DNA of 64,000 nt from Steinernema hermaphroditum (GCA_030435675.1 CM059623.1:3188012-3252011); one strand, 5' to 3'; counted from the first letter of the stretch, positions 10,673 through 20,761 are shown. The notes: generated by a model from the letters alone, not told the origin. A program made the numbers and translations.

Positions 10673-12269
10673 ACTGCAGCGCAAAGCTATAGGGTCACCC
10701 CGCTGTGTTTCTGGTTCTGTCACTTTCCACAACTGCCTGGGGAAACCAGCATGCGTACGTGGTAGACCATTCACTGAAACGCAGGGAATGCCACTTTCCC
10801 CGGAAACACGCACACTCATTAGGGGGTTACGGGAGGTAGAACTTTCCAGGATACCGTTTTACCTGTGCAAAATTATAGGGTCACTTCCGTATTTCGCGTG
10901 TATTTCGCTATTTCCCTCGCGGTTTTTTTGTCTGTTTTCTTTTAATTCGCTTCTGTTCAGGTGTTTATCAACAATGCCACGCGTTACGAAGCTGTCGAAC
11001 GAGAAAAAAGCCGCGATTTCAGCGTTTCAGAAGGCCGGCTACAAGATTCATTGGATGGCCTCCGATTTTTGCCGAAATCGGCACGTGGTGTGCCAATTCT
11101 TTTTTCTACCGAACGCATACGGCTCTGCAGTAGGGAAGACGCGCTTGCACGTCGCAGTCGCGCGCGAGAAACGACTGATAATATGCGTGGATTGTATGTC
11201 TACGATAGGTTTGTCAGAAGTTCGTGAAGATTCTGGCGCTCAATTGATATCGAATCGAAGTGGATCGTGTGTGAACTGCAGACTGAATCAATGGACGATC
11301 GAATGCGCCGTGTTTGACCGCAGCGCAGAAGGCGCATCGTCTGGACAACGGCAGAAGCAACCTGAGTCGAGTCTGCGCACAGGTATGCAGATGAGAACTG
11401 TTGAGTGATGATGATTTTTGTAATTTTAGATGCTCGGATTTAATTTTCGGATCAGAAAAGATAGAATGGCTGTAGTCTGGGCTAATGCATGCGTTTTGGC
11501 GCATTTGGAACAAGAAGAACGCCCGTTCTGAGGAGGAAACTTCAGCTGTGGAAGCCTACTGTTTAGGAATGCCTTCAGCTCGTCTATTCAGCTCGTAGGC
11601 GCTCCCATTTCGACGCAAATCTGTTCAAACGACTGTCAAACGTGCAGCGCGGTCACTGACTTCCGTGTCCACGTCGATTTCCGAACCAACAACTCGAAAT
11701 TGAGTTGCAAGTTTTCCAGAATCTGCTGACAACCTATCGTAGACATACAATCCACGCATATTATCAGTCGTTTCTCGCGCGCGACTGCGACGTGCAAGCG
11801 CGTCTTCCCTACTGCAGAGCCGTACGCGTTCGGTAGAAAAAAGAATTGGCACACCACGTGCCGATTTCGGCGAACATCGGAGGCCATCCAATGAATCTTG
11901 TAGCCGGCCTTCTGAAACGCTGAAATCGCGGCTTTTTTCTCGTTCGACAGCTTCGTAACGCGTGGCATTGTTGATAAACACCTGAACAGAAGCGAATTAA
12001 AAGAAAACAGACAAAAAACCGCGAGGGAAATAGCGAAATACCCGCGAAATACGGAAGTGACCCTATAATTTTGCACAGGTGCAGAGGCACCCTGGAAAGT
12101 TCTACCTGCCGTAGCCCCATAATGTGTGTGTGTGTTTCCGGGGAAAGTGGCGTTCCCTGCGTTTCAGTGAATGGTCTACCACGTACGCATGCTGGTTTCC
12201 CCAGGCAGTTGTGGAAAGTGACAGAACCAGAAACACAGCGGGGTGACCCTATAGCTTTGCGCTGCAGTG
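10673..12269. mobile_element. Tc3-like transposon derivative, head-to-head palindrome
   Basis: 1.6-kb element bounded by CACTGCAGCGCAAAGC and its reverse complement and flanked by TA (10671-10672, 12270-12271), the Tc1/mariner target. The terminal inverted repeats are about 540 bp long. Each arm holds the start of a Tc3-type transposase: MPRVTKLSNEKKAAISAF then helix-turn-helix-like GYKIHWMASDFCRNRHVV, with an acceptor (TTCTGTTCAG) before the ATG at 10974 in the left arm and at 11968 on the minus strand in the right arm. The ~525-bp centre (11215-11740) has no DDE catalytic domain, so the element is non-autonomous. Confidence 0.85.
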
Positions 12270-12271
12270 TA

Positions 12272-12496
12272 TAGTGGACCCGCACAGTTCCTTATATCCT
12301 AGATTCTTGATGGAATCTCCCACTAAATGCTTCCTGGCAAACACATGTTCGACTGTCGTGTGGATCCTGATATCGATGGGCGTTGCAGAACATCGCCTAT
12401 GGGACTTATAAAGACGGGCTTTTGGGGTAAACGCTCATTAATGCAGGCCTAACAGGCCAATTTTTAGCTCGATCTGAGCATCGGACACTTTGAAAT
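12272..12496. other. Intergenic, nothing recognised
   Basis: Short stretch right of the Tc3-like element; no gene or repeat recognised. Confidence 0.4.
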
Positions 12497-12654
12497 GTTC
12501 TTTCAGTCTTTCGTCAAGCACTTAATAACAATTGATTGAGTCCTCTTCGTCATAAGAAGAGTATTCCGTATAACAATATAACAACGACAGTACAGAGTAT
12601 TCTCTACTTTTCCAAATTCTGCGGCGGAGTGTGACCACCACTTTAAAAGGGTTG

Positions 12655-12851
12655 GGTGAACATAGAGCGCATTTTTAGAGCGCATTTCTTGCAATGTGAA
12701 CGTAGTAGAATAACCAAAAGCAAGAGGTCGACGCTAGAATCGTTTTCATTCTTTCACAAGGCCTAGCGTTAGACGTAGTTCTCTTACAGTTTAGGCTTAT
12801 ACCTTGTACCGCGCTAAATTCCGCGCTCTAAAAAATGCGCTCTATGTTCAC
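12655..12851. mobile_element. Small foldback element
   Basis: Inverted arms GGTGAACATAGAGCGCATTT (12655 on) and its reverse complement ending at 12851; about 197 bp, no coding capacity. The phrase GCGCTCTATGT recurs inside the MITE at 26856-27126. Confidence 0.6.
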
Positions 12852-12989
12852 CAAACCATTAAAAGTAATGCTCTTCCAGTCTTTCTTCAAGCACTTAATC
12901 ACAATTGATCAGTCCTCTTCGTCATAAGAAGAGTATTCCGGAATGCAGTAATGGCCTCCTCCACGGTCTCGAACAACACACCTGCTTAG

Positions 12990-13053
12990 TAGGGATGCAC
13001 CGGAACGGAAACCGGAACGAACCGGAATCAGTCAGAAGGTCGGTGCATCCCTA
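12990..13053. mobile_element. Minimal hAT-type MITE with 8-bp target duplication
   Basis: 64 bp beginning TAGGGATGCACCGGAACGG and ending in the matching CGGTGCATCCCTA, flanked on both sides by the perfect 8-bp direct repeat CTGCTTAG (12982-12989, 13054-13061). The end sequence and 8-bp duplication are typical of the hAT superfamily. It is a deletion form of the 277-bp element at 57888-58164. Confidence 0.85.
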
Positions 13054-13146
13054 CTGCTTAGTATTTTCTACTTTACCATACTCTGCGGCGAAGTATGACC
13101 ACCACATTGCCCCGCGCGTGCGGCTCGAAAGTTTGTGATGGTCCTA

Positions 13147-13308
13147 AGCGTCGCTTTCGACGTATAAATGAATTTATATGTGCCTTCGTAGTGAACGATA
13201 GACTCATTCTTTCCTTCTCCCATTTCGAGAAACATCTTCAACTTTACGTAAGTTCCTGCAACATTCCCCGCTTGGTGATCTCAGATGATATTTTCAGTTT
13301 TCATTCAC
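13147..13308. repeat. Dispersed ~160-bp exon-intron-like repeat, copy 1
   Basis: Runs from CGTCGCTTTCGACGTA through CTTTACGTAAGTTCCTGC to GATATTTTCAGTTTTCATTC. Copies lie at 14921-15082 (same strand) and 23802-23959 (inverted). All three keep a donor-like ACGTAAGTT and an acceptor-like TATTTTCAG, and the flank encodes LILSFSHFEKHL-like peptide. It is probably a piece of a transposon gene. Confidence 0.6.
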
Positions 13309-13599
13309 CAAACTATGCAAACACAGTCTCTTTTCGACACAATAATAGATAAGCCAGTAATAACCCCCACTACGGAGAGACCGCCCGTTCGAATGATCCC
13401 CAGCCCTAGGCATCGCCCATCTCTACCATTGTGGAGTAGAAAGAAGACGCGTCATGATGAGGTGCGAGCGATGCGAGATTATCGCACCGCATGACACCGC
13501 GAAAATCGCGCAGCGGGCGCAACGTTGCCGAGGTACAGCCGTACTGAGGCATTTCTGCGCAAAACTGAACACCGGAAGGGTAGGAAGCTGTACACGACT

Positions 13600-13735
13600 G
13601 TATCCTAGAGGGTTCCTACAAGCCAGGAATCGAGCGATCCAACGAAGGAGTTGTCCAATCGCGATGTCAAACACGTTGTACAAGGTGTACATGGCGATTC
13701 TCGCTAAGCGGGTGTTGACCATAACAACAAGTGAA
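13600..13735 (+). pseudogene. Non-LTR retrotransposon reverse transcriptase fragment
   Basis: The frame reads RSCPIAMSNTLYKVYMAILAKR, matching the RT motif (RPI-x-LLN-x2-YK-x3-x-IL-x2-R) of LINE elements. Only this short stretch survives. A second copy at 15440-15530 differs by few codons. Confidence 0.75.
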
Positions 13736-13878
13736 TAGCTCCGTCACAGCACAAATCGGATCATTTATTGCTAAAGGAAGAGCACAACGAGAAAGCGCAG
13801 ACATAGGAGATGCGAACGCAATGGAAGTGGCAGAAGCGATCGTTGCCAAGACAGGTTGCCTGCCTGTAGCTGATCAGC

Positions 13879-14325
13879 TTGCTACCGACATTCCTGTCGA
13901 CACAGCCATTGCCCCTATCAGTGCGGGTACGTTGCCGCCGATTGGTAGAGGACTTTCGCCAATACGAGGAGAGTAGGAGGCTGAAAGAAGAGGCGGAAGA
14001 CCGCGACGGAAGAACCCGCGCTCCGGTGCAGCCTTCCTTCTCATTGGTAAAGGCCTACCGGGAATCGACGAGTTAGAAGAAAGAAGTGAAGAAGAACGAT
14101 AAGGAGCTCCGCAACGCGCTCAAGGAAAACGCCCGTCTGAGGCGGGAACGCTCCAAAAGCACGGAGGTTTCCGGCCTCTTCGAAGCCCGGGTGGGATTCC
14201 TCACCACCCGGCTGGAGAGGTGCCGAAAGGACCTCGCGGACGCGAGGTCAGACCTCACGAACCTAAGGCGGGGCCAGAAGAACGCCAAGGACAAGCGCAT
14301 CGAGGACCGCTCAGGAAGGTTGTGA
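13879..14325 (+). pseudogene. Coiled-coil ORF remnant of a repeat family
   Basis: Open apart from a TAG at 14074-14076 (ESTS-stop-KKEVKKNDKEL). After the stop it is a long charged helix: LKENARLRRERSKSTEVSGL, FEARVGFLTTRLERCRKDLA. The segment EVSGLF..TRLE recurs at 19600-19680, so this is a repeated, decayed gene, possibly a transposon accessory protein. Function unknown. Confidence 0.5.
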
Positions 14326-14920
14326 AATGCTACTTGAGACCCAGCACGAAGAGATCGGGCTACGAACGGCGCATCAAAACCTTCGACAAGAAGATGATCC
14401 GAAAGGCCTACGAAAAGGACGACAGAAGAGGCCAGGAGACAATCCTTCTTGTCAACTATTCTCTACCGTTGGCGCCCATTCCTGGCCTTCGCTGCTGGAT
14501 ATCTTTCGCGAAGAAGAGTTTTTTGACTTCGGACTGAATCTTACAAGATCCGCACCCTTCATTTTCAGACACATTATAGTTGTGCGCGCATAAATTACGA
14601 TTTCTCTGATCATAAGCGTGGTCTTCTCCAGATCGAGAAAAGGGGGGGAGGGGGGACAGAGGAACGAAAACGACATTGGAATGTAGAGGTTCGCTCTGAC
14701 ATTTAGACAGTTCGCGATGGGGCCTAGACTTTACCTATGGTCATTTAGAGTTTGCGATATTCCCCACGGGCTGATTCCTGATTGCACTGGGCACTCACAC
14801 CCTCTGCTGTTCAATTCCTCTCATGTGAATCTTCCAAATTTCATCGCCAAGTGACAGTCACAAGTCGTCCTTTTCGGGAGAAACTGTGGCTTTTTGGAGA
14901 AGAGGTCTATTTCTTATTTA

Positions 14921-15082
14921 AGCATCGCTTTCGACGTAGAAATGAATTTATATGTGCCTTCGTAGAGAACGATAGACTCATTCTTTCCTTCTCCCATTTC
15001 GAGAAACATCTTTAACTTTACGTAAGTTTCTGCAACATTTCCCACTTGGTGATCTCAGATGATATTTTCAGTTTTCATTCTC
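14921..15082. repeat. Dispersed ~160-bp exon-intron-like repeat, copy 2
   Basis: Second copy of the unit described at 13147-13308, with the same donor-like and acceptor-like sites. It is followed directly by unrelated sequence, so the two copies share only this segment. Confidence 0.6.
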
Positions 15083-15439
15083 CAACGAGCTACAACATCG
15101 ATCTTCATCACCGAAGCGGAGACTCTAACAAAATGTGCGACTTTGTGAGCAGCTATCCAGCCGCCAGCGCCGGTGACGAAGATCTTGTTGCGTTACTCAT
15201 CGCGCGGTCGTATTACCAGAATGGCACCAGATCGTTGCCGACGGCCACCAAGAACAAAAAAAAGACGTTATTGGTGGGCCCAATACTTACAGGCCGCACG
15301 ACAGCGCTTCGCCCGCCAAGCAGTGCTGCCACTCTGCCAGCAAGTGGAGAAGACGGCGCAAACCAACTTCAACCACTTATGGACGCAGATATGCGCAATC
15401 TACAATCCGACAAGCTGAACTGGTCTATGGTCAAAGGAC

Positions 15440-15530
15440 ATATATCCTTAGAGACCATCGCGATGTCAAACACGTTGTACAAGGTGTACACGGCGATTCT
15501 CGCTAAGCGGGTGTCGACCATAACACAACT
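15440..15530 (+). pseudogene. Second LINE reverse transcriptase fragment
   Basis: The frame reads AMSNTLYKVYTAILAKRV, the same RT motif as at 13600-13735. Flanks differ, so each is a separate truncated insertion or a rearranged duplicate. Confidence 0.7.
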
Positions 15531-15640
15531 ACCATCACCTTCGCGAAAGGGTGTCGCGGTCTCAACGCGATTCACACCCCGGGCTCCGCCCCGCGCCCCG
15601 ATTGGGCCTATAAAAGATTGTAATTACTTGGGATAATCAG

Positions 15641-16158
15641 AGTTTGTTTGGATAAATTCTCTGTCTACTCCCGCGTCCCCACTACCTCCTGACCTCCGAT
15701 CTGCACAAAGGGGAACCCACTTCGATGGTTGTAGAGATCACACAGCAACAGTGACAGCGATGATCGAACGAGGATGGGATAAAGGATTGTCGCGAACGCG
15801 ACTTTTTGTTTTCACCAAAATTATCATATGTCATATGTTCCATTTGTGTGTGTATTGTTTATGTTCTATCAGCGTCTGGATCAACGACCCAGACAGTGTA
15901 AAAGAGCGACCCCGACCACAAGAGGAGATCAGGGATCACATATTCCGCCAAGAGAATGGAGACCCAAGCAGACGTCGGACCATGTGGGAAGAGGTTGGTA
16001 GACTCCGCCTCTACCTCCTTACTATCAGTCCCATCAGGAATCAGTCTCCATCATCAGAGCTCTTCGGAGCAGGCGGCCCCCTTTCCTATCCCCAGTGTTG
16101 TATTGTAATATGTAATGGTCGTGGAGGGATCGCGTCCTCTTTTATTCGCGTGAATAAA
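15641..16158. other. No gene recognised
   Basis: A 142-codon open frame (15751-16179) has no domain or splice support. The last bases before the SL1-like site form a small palindrome, TTATTCGCGTGAATAA. Confidence 0.4.
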
Positions 16159-16180
16159 GGTTTAATTATCCAAGTTTGAG
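16159..16180 (+). ncRNA. SL1-like spliced-leader sequence
   Basis: 22 nt reading GGTTTAATTATCC then AAGTTTGAG. It equals the canonical nematode SL1 exon except for one C-to-T change at position 11, and is followed immediately by GTGG, a possible splice donor as in an SL RNA gene. The downstream ~90 bp lack a clear Sm site (AATTTTTGG-type), so it may be a decayed SL RNA gene or the end of a retrocopied trans-spliced mRNA. A chance match over 22 nt is very unlikely. Confidence 0.55.
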
Positions 16181-16309
16181 GTGGTTAAATCAAGTCGCGC
16201 GTGGCAGTAAGAAGCAGTCCACAGCATCACGAATCCGTAGCGTAAGGACCGTCTCCAAATCGCCAGCCCGCTCAAGGATAATGAAATTATGGAGGCGATT
16301 GGCACTCCA

Positions 16310-17187
16310 AGATCGAAGCAGGACAACTCGCCGCCGCCAACTCGCCGCCGCCAACTCGCCGCCACGAACTCGTCGCCAGGACAACTCGCCGCCGGCCAAC
16401 TCGCCGCCAGCCAAGTCGCCGCCGCCAACTCGCCGCCGCCAACTCGCCGCCGCCAACTCGCCGCCGGCCAACTCGCCGCCAGCGAAAATATACTAGAATT
16501 GCGCCGGCTACCACTTAGAGCACATCCAAATTCCTGCGCTTGATTCTAGCTTAATCTACGCGCACTTTGAAGGCAACTTTGCAACTAACTAGTGAATATT
16601 CACAAGAGTCAGGAACATTATGGACCATATCTAACCTGAGCTTCCAGGACTACAGAGCTCGCTTAAAACAAATAGACATGAGTCTAAGCCAAGCCTGGAT
16701 ATTAGCCTTAACTACGAACTCGGTATAGCGGCCAAAACCTGGAAAGAGAACAACTCATCCGAGTCCTTACCCAATATTGACCAAGGTCTGACGATATTTA
16801 GGGTACGGACGGACGAAGCGAGCCCCATATTCATTTCGCGAGTGGCCTAACATCCAGGCTTGGTTTAGGCTCAGGCTTAGGATTATGTCTATTGATTTTA
16901 AGCGAGCCCTGTTGTCATGCTGGCTTCGGCAAACCCCGGCTTCGCTTAGGCTCCGGCTTAGGCTGAACCCTGTTGATTTTAAGCGATCCCGAACGTATCA
17001 GTTGATCATAGAGCAAGCGATCATATAGAAAGTTGACTGCTGTGGATAATCACTAACTCTCTGCAAATCTGCTTTGAAAGTACGCGTGACTTAGGCTAGA
17101 ATCGAGCACTGGAATTTTTATGTGCTCTAAGTGGTAGACGGCGCAGTTCCAGTATATTTCCGCTGGCGGCGAGTTGTCACGTACCGC
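16310..17187. mobile_element. Foldback element with CGCCGCC minisatellite arm
   Basis: The left arm (about 16470-16600) reads CCGCCAGCGAAAATATACTA then GCTACCACTTAGAGCACAT. The right arm (17040-17187) is its diverged reverse complement and ends in GGCGGCGAGTTGTC. Inside are units of the GGCTCGCTT/AAGCCTGGAT family also found at 6712-7070. No transposase. It belongs to the same family as 6594-7163. Confidence 0.6.
16321..16483. repeat. CGCCGCCAACT minisatellite, about 11 units
   Basis: Tandem copies of a ~15-bp unit, AACTCGCCGCCGCC with variants (AACTCGTCGCC, AAGTCGCCGCC). It makes spurious open frames on both strands (for example GGELAAASWRRRVG on minus). Confidence 0.85.
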
Positions 17188-17343
17188 TGCTGGAACACTT
17201 CAACCTCTTCTCTCTTCAACTTTGAGTTCTCAGTGGATATTCCACAGTAACCTGACGATTCCACTAATTACAACTGATAGTCTGATTTTCAAGCACTTCA
17301 AATTTATTCATTTAAAAGAAATTACAGCCTTATCAGAATCACA

Positions 17344-17984
17344 TCACTGCGGATGAGGAGGGACGGCTTTCTTCGCCAAAACGGTGATGTCGTGGCGCTC
17401 CGAACGGTTGCGCAATTCGACTTCCAGGACGACCTTTCCAGAATCGCTCTTATGGACCTTGTGGTACAGATCGGCGCATCCATAGGCAACTCCGTTCAGC
17501 TTCACGAGGTGTTCAACGGCTGACCCGGGGAATCCTGTGGAGCACCACTGGTCGTAGGTGGGGTCCAAATGTTCGACGAGAAATTCGATCGGAGTTCCAT
17601 CCTGAAATGGATCTGTACGATAACACAAGACTTCAACTTACGTCCGATTGGAAGGTCAGGGAGACCGAATATTGTTGCATTGCGCGATCAGGCTCGATGG
17701 TGAGGTCCTTGTTGCGGAAGTCCTCGAAGGTGAAACGTTCATAGTTAATAGTTGTCTAAAACTCAAACCTTAGCGACCCACTAAAAGGCAGGCGATCTGA
17801 CCACTTCGTATTTTTCGGAATTCTGAACGGGGATTCCACAGTATACGCCAGTGAAATCCTCGCCACAGTCACATGGCCACCATTCGGTCCCGCCGATTAT
17901 AGGCTTTCCGCCATTCAGACATTTGACGCTCCCGGCTACAGTACCCGCCACGAGGCAGACGAGAAGAAACAGACGAGAGAACAT
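17344..17984 (-). CDS. Secreted protein with N-terminal EGF-like domain
   Basis: Three exons in phase: 17802-17984, 17642-17755, 17344-17601 (introns 46 and 40 bp), 184 aa. Residues 1-18 (MFSRLFLLVCLVAGTVAG) are a signal peptide. They are followed by one EGF-like module, CLNGGKPI..WPCDCGEDFTGVYC. The remaining ~125 aa contain three cysteines (CST, YGCADLY) and no domain I recognise. It ends KKAVPPHPQ. Likely secreted. A closer acceptor for exon 2 would leave the in-frame stop after RSPAF, so the donor at 17801 is preferred; the resulting intron has the local typical length. Confidence 0.75.
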
Positions 17985-18153
17985 GGCTTCTCGGCTTGTG
18001 GAGAAGAAGGGCCGGGCCTCCTTTTAAAGGGTTGAATGTGAGTCATTTCCAGACGGACGCCTACGGGTGGATTCCATTTTGGGCGACGTCTGACATTTTT
18101 GGAAAAGAACACAAAGGAGATCTTATTGGATGACTCAGTAATTTTTCTTAAAG

Positions 18154-18330
18154 TCATTTTCTTTGAAAAAGAAACGTGGAATTGGCACGTCTTTCAAGAA
18201 GAGCTCTTGGGATCGGCACTGGTGTCTCCCCGATGAGAGATGCAATTATGAAGCGGCGACGGCCGCGCTGAACCTGTTTGCGTGCCAGATAGATGGCGCT
18301 GTTGCGCTTTGGTTGATCACTTGTGCTCAT
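18154..18330 (-). CDS. Small basic ORF, uncertain
   Basis: 58 codons from MSTSDQPKRNSAIYLARKQV to FLFQRK, very Arg-rich (VQRGRRRF). No family recognised and no intron seen. It lies about 170 bp upstream of the EGF gene, on the same strand. It may be a real short gene or chance. Confidence 0.25.
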   Translation of the reverse strand: MSTSDQPKRNSAIYLARKQVQRGRRRFIIASLIGETPVPIPRALLERRANSTFLFQRK

Positions 18331-18851
18331 CCGCTCTGATAACATTAATCAACGCAGAAGCCTCCATATTCCCCGCCCCGACACATGGACTTCAGTAGAT
18401 GGGATTTCGAATTTCAAACTATTGGAAGCATGTGAGCGCAGCACAAAATGTGTCGAATGACATTGGTGACGCGAAGACTTGACGTGAGCTGAGAGACACA
18501 GGTCCTTATTTTTAGAAATCACCTCATGATCTGCTGCCCGGAAAGCTTACATATTCTCTGTTTTGTGTTTTTTCGGTGTTACGCAAGGTGTAATGCTCAA
18601 GGCAATTCTAATTATAGTTCACAGCGGACCCTCAATTCTATGAATCTGAACTTCTTTACGCCCAGGACTTATACAAAACTATACATAAGACACAGAATTA
18701 CTTGGTGATCTGTAATGCAGAATTCTTTTTTATTCTTGGTTGTCATTTTCTTGATATATATCGGTCCTTGCATAACTTTACTCGTGTTCTGCATGTTATT
18801 TTAATATTGTAATGGCATTTACTCTTATATTTTTTGCTTTTAACTAGAAAA
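18331..18851. other. Intergenic, nothing recognised
   Basis: AT-rich sequence without gene, RNA or repeat I could identify. Confidence 0.4.
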
Positions 18852-19048
18852 AATGCTATCAATTGAAGACCGTTTCGCCATTGACGCCTGCATCGCCGCG
18901 GAAGAAGGTCAATTTGAGCGTTTGTTATAGTATCTTGTACAGAATTGTCGCCTCTTTCGAATGATACAAATGACTTTGCGTTTAATGTGTTCCCTGAAAA
19001 GATATGACTACTTTTTCTTGTAACAGTATTTATGCCGCACCCTGTATA
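18852..19048 (+). mobile_element. Possible mariner-type remnant
   Basis: A 25-codon frame, MLSIEDRFAIDACIAAEEGQ, ends soon after in a stop. The right end, read inward on minus, is TACAGGGTGCGGCATAAAT, the style of a mariner terminus. I did not find a matching left terminus, so the call is tentative. Confidence 0.3.
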
Positions 19049-19204
19049 TCACTCTAATTTCTTAAAATGCTGATTGAGCATTGAGTTTAGACGAGCAACG
19101 TGGCCACAAATTGATCGATGCTTTTGTCGATGACCATTCCAACCACACGTGAAATAGACAAACAGAGGATATTGTCTATTGCTGCAGGCTTCATTCCTGG
19201 CGTG

Positions 19205-19409
19205 ACAGTTGATCATAGAGCAAGCGATCATATAGAAAGTTGACTGCTGTGGATAATCACTAACTCTCTGCAAATCTGCTTTGAAAGTACGCGTGACTTA
19301 GGCTAGAATCGAGCACTGGAATTTTTATGTGCTCTAAGTGGTAGACGGCGCAGTTCCAGTATATTTCCGCTGGCGGCGAGTTGGCCGGCGGCGAGTTGTC
19401 ACGTACCGC
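19205..19409. repeat. Second copy of the 16998-17187 arm
   Basis: Essentially identical to 16998-17187 from GTTGATCATAGAGCAAGCG through CAGTTCCAGTATATTTCCGC, with one extra GGCGGCGAGTTGGCC unit before GTCACGTACCGCT. It is a single arm of the foldback family without its partner. Confidence 0.85.
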
Positions 19410-19454
19410 TCCAAGATGACGGATGTCTTCGGCTGCTGTTAATTTGGTGCCCCC

Positions 19455-19918
19455 AATAAAGGGAATTATTAAGTAACCTGTGTCCACGTGTCTCCCCTAG
19501 GGATCTCTCCTCACTGACAACCATCGGAACGGAACTCGGAGTCGAGGACCCGCTACACCGAGGCACTCAAGGAAATCACGCAGCTGGGGAAGGACTACTC
19601 CAAGATGGAGGAAGTCTCCGGCCTGTTCCAAGAAGGGACAAAATTCTTGGGCGCTCGGCTGGAGAAGAGCCAGAAAAAGCTCCGGGGGAACCAACACCCG
19701 CCTCAGCGACACACTCCGCGTCCACCGCCAGGCCCAAGACCAGCTGGAACGAAAGGACCACCGCATCAAGGAGCTCGAGGAACAGCTTCAGGAGGAGACC
19801 CAGAAGAACAAGAGGGCCGTTCGCCGGAGCGAGGAATAAAGGGATTATTTTATAACCTGGGTCATCGTGTCTCCCTTAGGGTCTCTCTTCATCAGCAACC
19901 ATCGGAATGGAACTCGGA
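19455..19918 (+). pseudogene. Coiled-coil remnant between ~80-bp direct repeats
   Basis: Direct repeats starting AATAAAGGGA and ending CGGAA(C/T)GGAACTCGG lie at 19455-19540 and 19836-19918. Between them, a frame reads EVSGLFQEGTKFLGARLEKS (like 14160-14220). After a one-base shift near 19690 it continues DQLERKDHRIKELEEQLQEE to a stop at 19838. The pattern is a decayed repeated gene, perhaps inside an LTR-like unit. Confidence 0.5.
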
Positions 19919-19969
19919 TGCCCCGTTACACGTCCATATTCTGCACTTCGCTCGGAGACAGCGAAGTGC

Positions 19970-20500
19970 AACGAAATCACACTGCGGACAGACTCCACCA
20001 ATCGGACATCTGCTGTGGAAGACATGTCCACACCAATTGTCCGTCATCATCGGTAAAACGGTCTACGGCTCTTAAAATGTACATTGTCTCAACCCGCCAT
20101 GTCCCTTAGAAGAAGCTTCTCCAACGTGTCTCTTCATCGACCAGTAGTGGGCCTCCTGCAGACCGGATGCAGTAACTGCAGAGATCGATCCTGGCAAGGG
20201 CATCCAAATCGACTGTCGTTGTCCTGCTGCATGAAATGGCGCCGTCCAAAGTAATCTTCGGGGTCGGTGTGCCAGCACCAAATCGTCGCCTGCATGATAA
20301 CCATCCTGAAACATTTCTGTATTGCGAAAAGTCTTTGCAACACGCAGACTATACCTGATCTTTTCGCTCCCTCTAATTTCGATCTGGAACCCATATCCGG
20401 TGCTTTGTCCGGGGACGGTGAAGCAGGACGAAATCGTCGGCAATACGGGCAAACGACGTCAATCGATCTGCCGTGGAAGGCATGTCCACACCGTAAGGCC
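19970..20500 (-). pseudogene. Two tandem RING-H2 zinc-finger fragments
   Basis: On the minus strand, 19970-20060 encodes WCGHVFHSRCPIGGVCPQC and 20434-20502 encodes LRCGHAFHGRSIDVVCPYC. Both match the second half of a RING-H2 finger (C-x-H-x2-H-x2-C-x-CPxC). The second has lost the Cys after the last His (S in its place). The N-terminal half of the finger is not visible in either, so both look like broken copies of an E3-ligase-type gene. Confidence 0.6.
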
Positions 20501-20511
20501 ACTGAACTTCT

Positions 20512-20761
20512 GAAATGAGTTCGTCAAGCTAAAGTCGTCAAATCAAGGTTTTTATTTTAATGTCGTTGTGGGTCGGCTATTCTGGGTGAAGCCAAAGAAT
20601 GGGTTTCTCGGGGTGGAAAATGGGTAGGCTATTCTGGCACAAAGCCGGAATCTGCTTAGGTCTTGCTGGTCACCAAAAATGAGTCTACATGTTTCCTACA
20701 TGCTTTCTCCCTAGAATAGGTTTCATGCTGAAATGAGTTCGTCAAGCTAAAGTCGTCAAAT
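20512..20761. repeat. 33-bp direct repeat 215 bp apart
   Basis: GAAATGAGTTCGTCAAGCTA followed by AAGTCGTCAAATC occurs at about 20512-20544 and again at 20730-20762. The segment between has no gene. Confidence 0.7.

Larger units (their letters stand above)
12497..13109. repeat. Direct repeat pair around nested elements
   Basis: A unit running from CAGTCTTTCGTCAAGCACTT through CATAAGAAGAGTATTCCG to TGCGGCGGAGTGTGACCACC occurs at 12497-12643 and again, diverged, at 12869-13109. The second copy is split by a 64-bp hAT MITE. Between the two lies a small foldback element. Confidence 0.7.

Noticed and set aside
16321..16483. CRISPR-like spacing of short repeats
   Set aside because: Units are contiguous with no unique spacers, and the host is a eukaryote.
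16190..16543. Gly/Glu/Leu or Pro-rich frames in the CGCCGCC minisatellite
   Set aside because: Product of translating a tandem repeat; no other evidence of coding.
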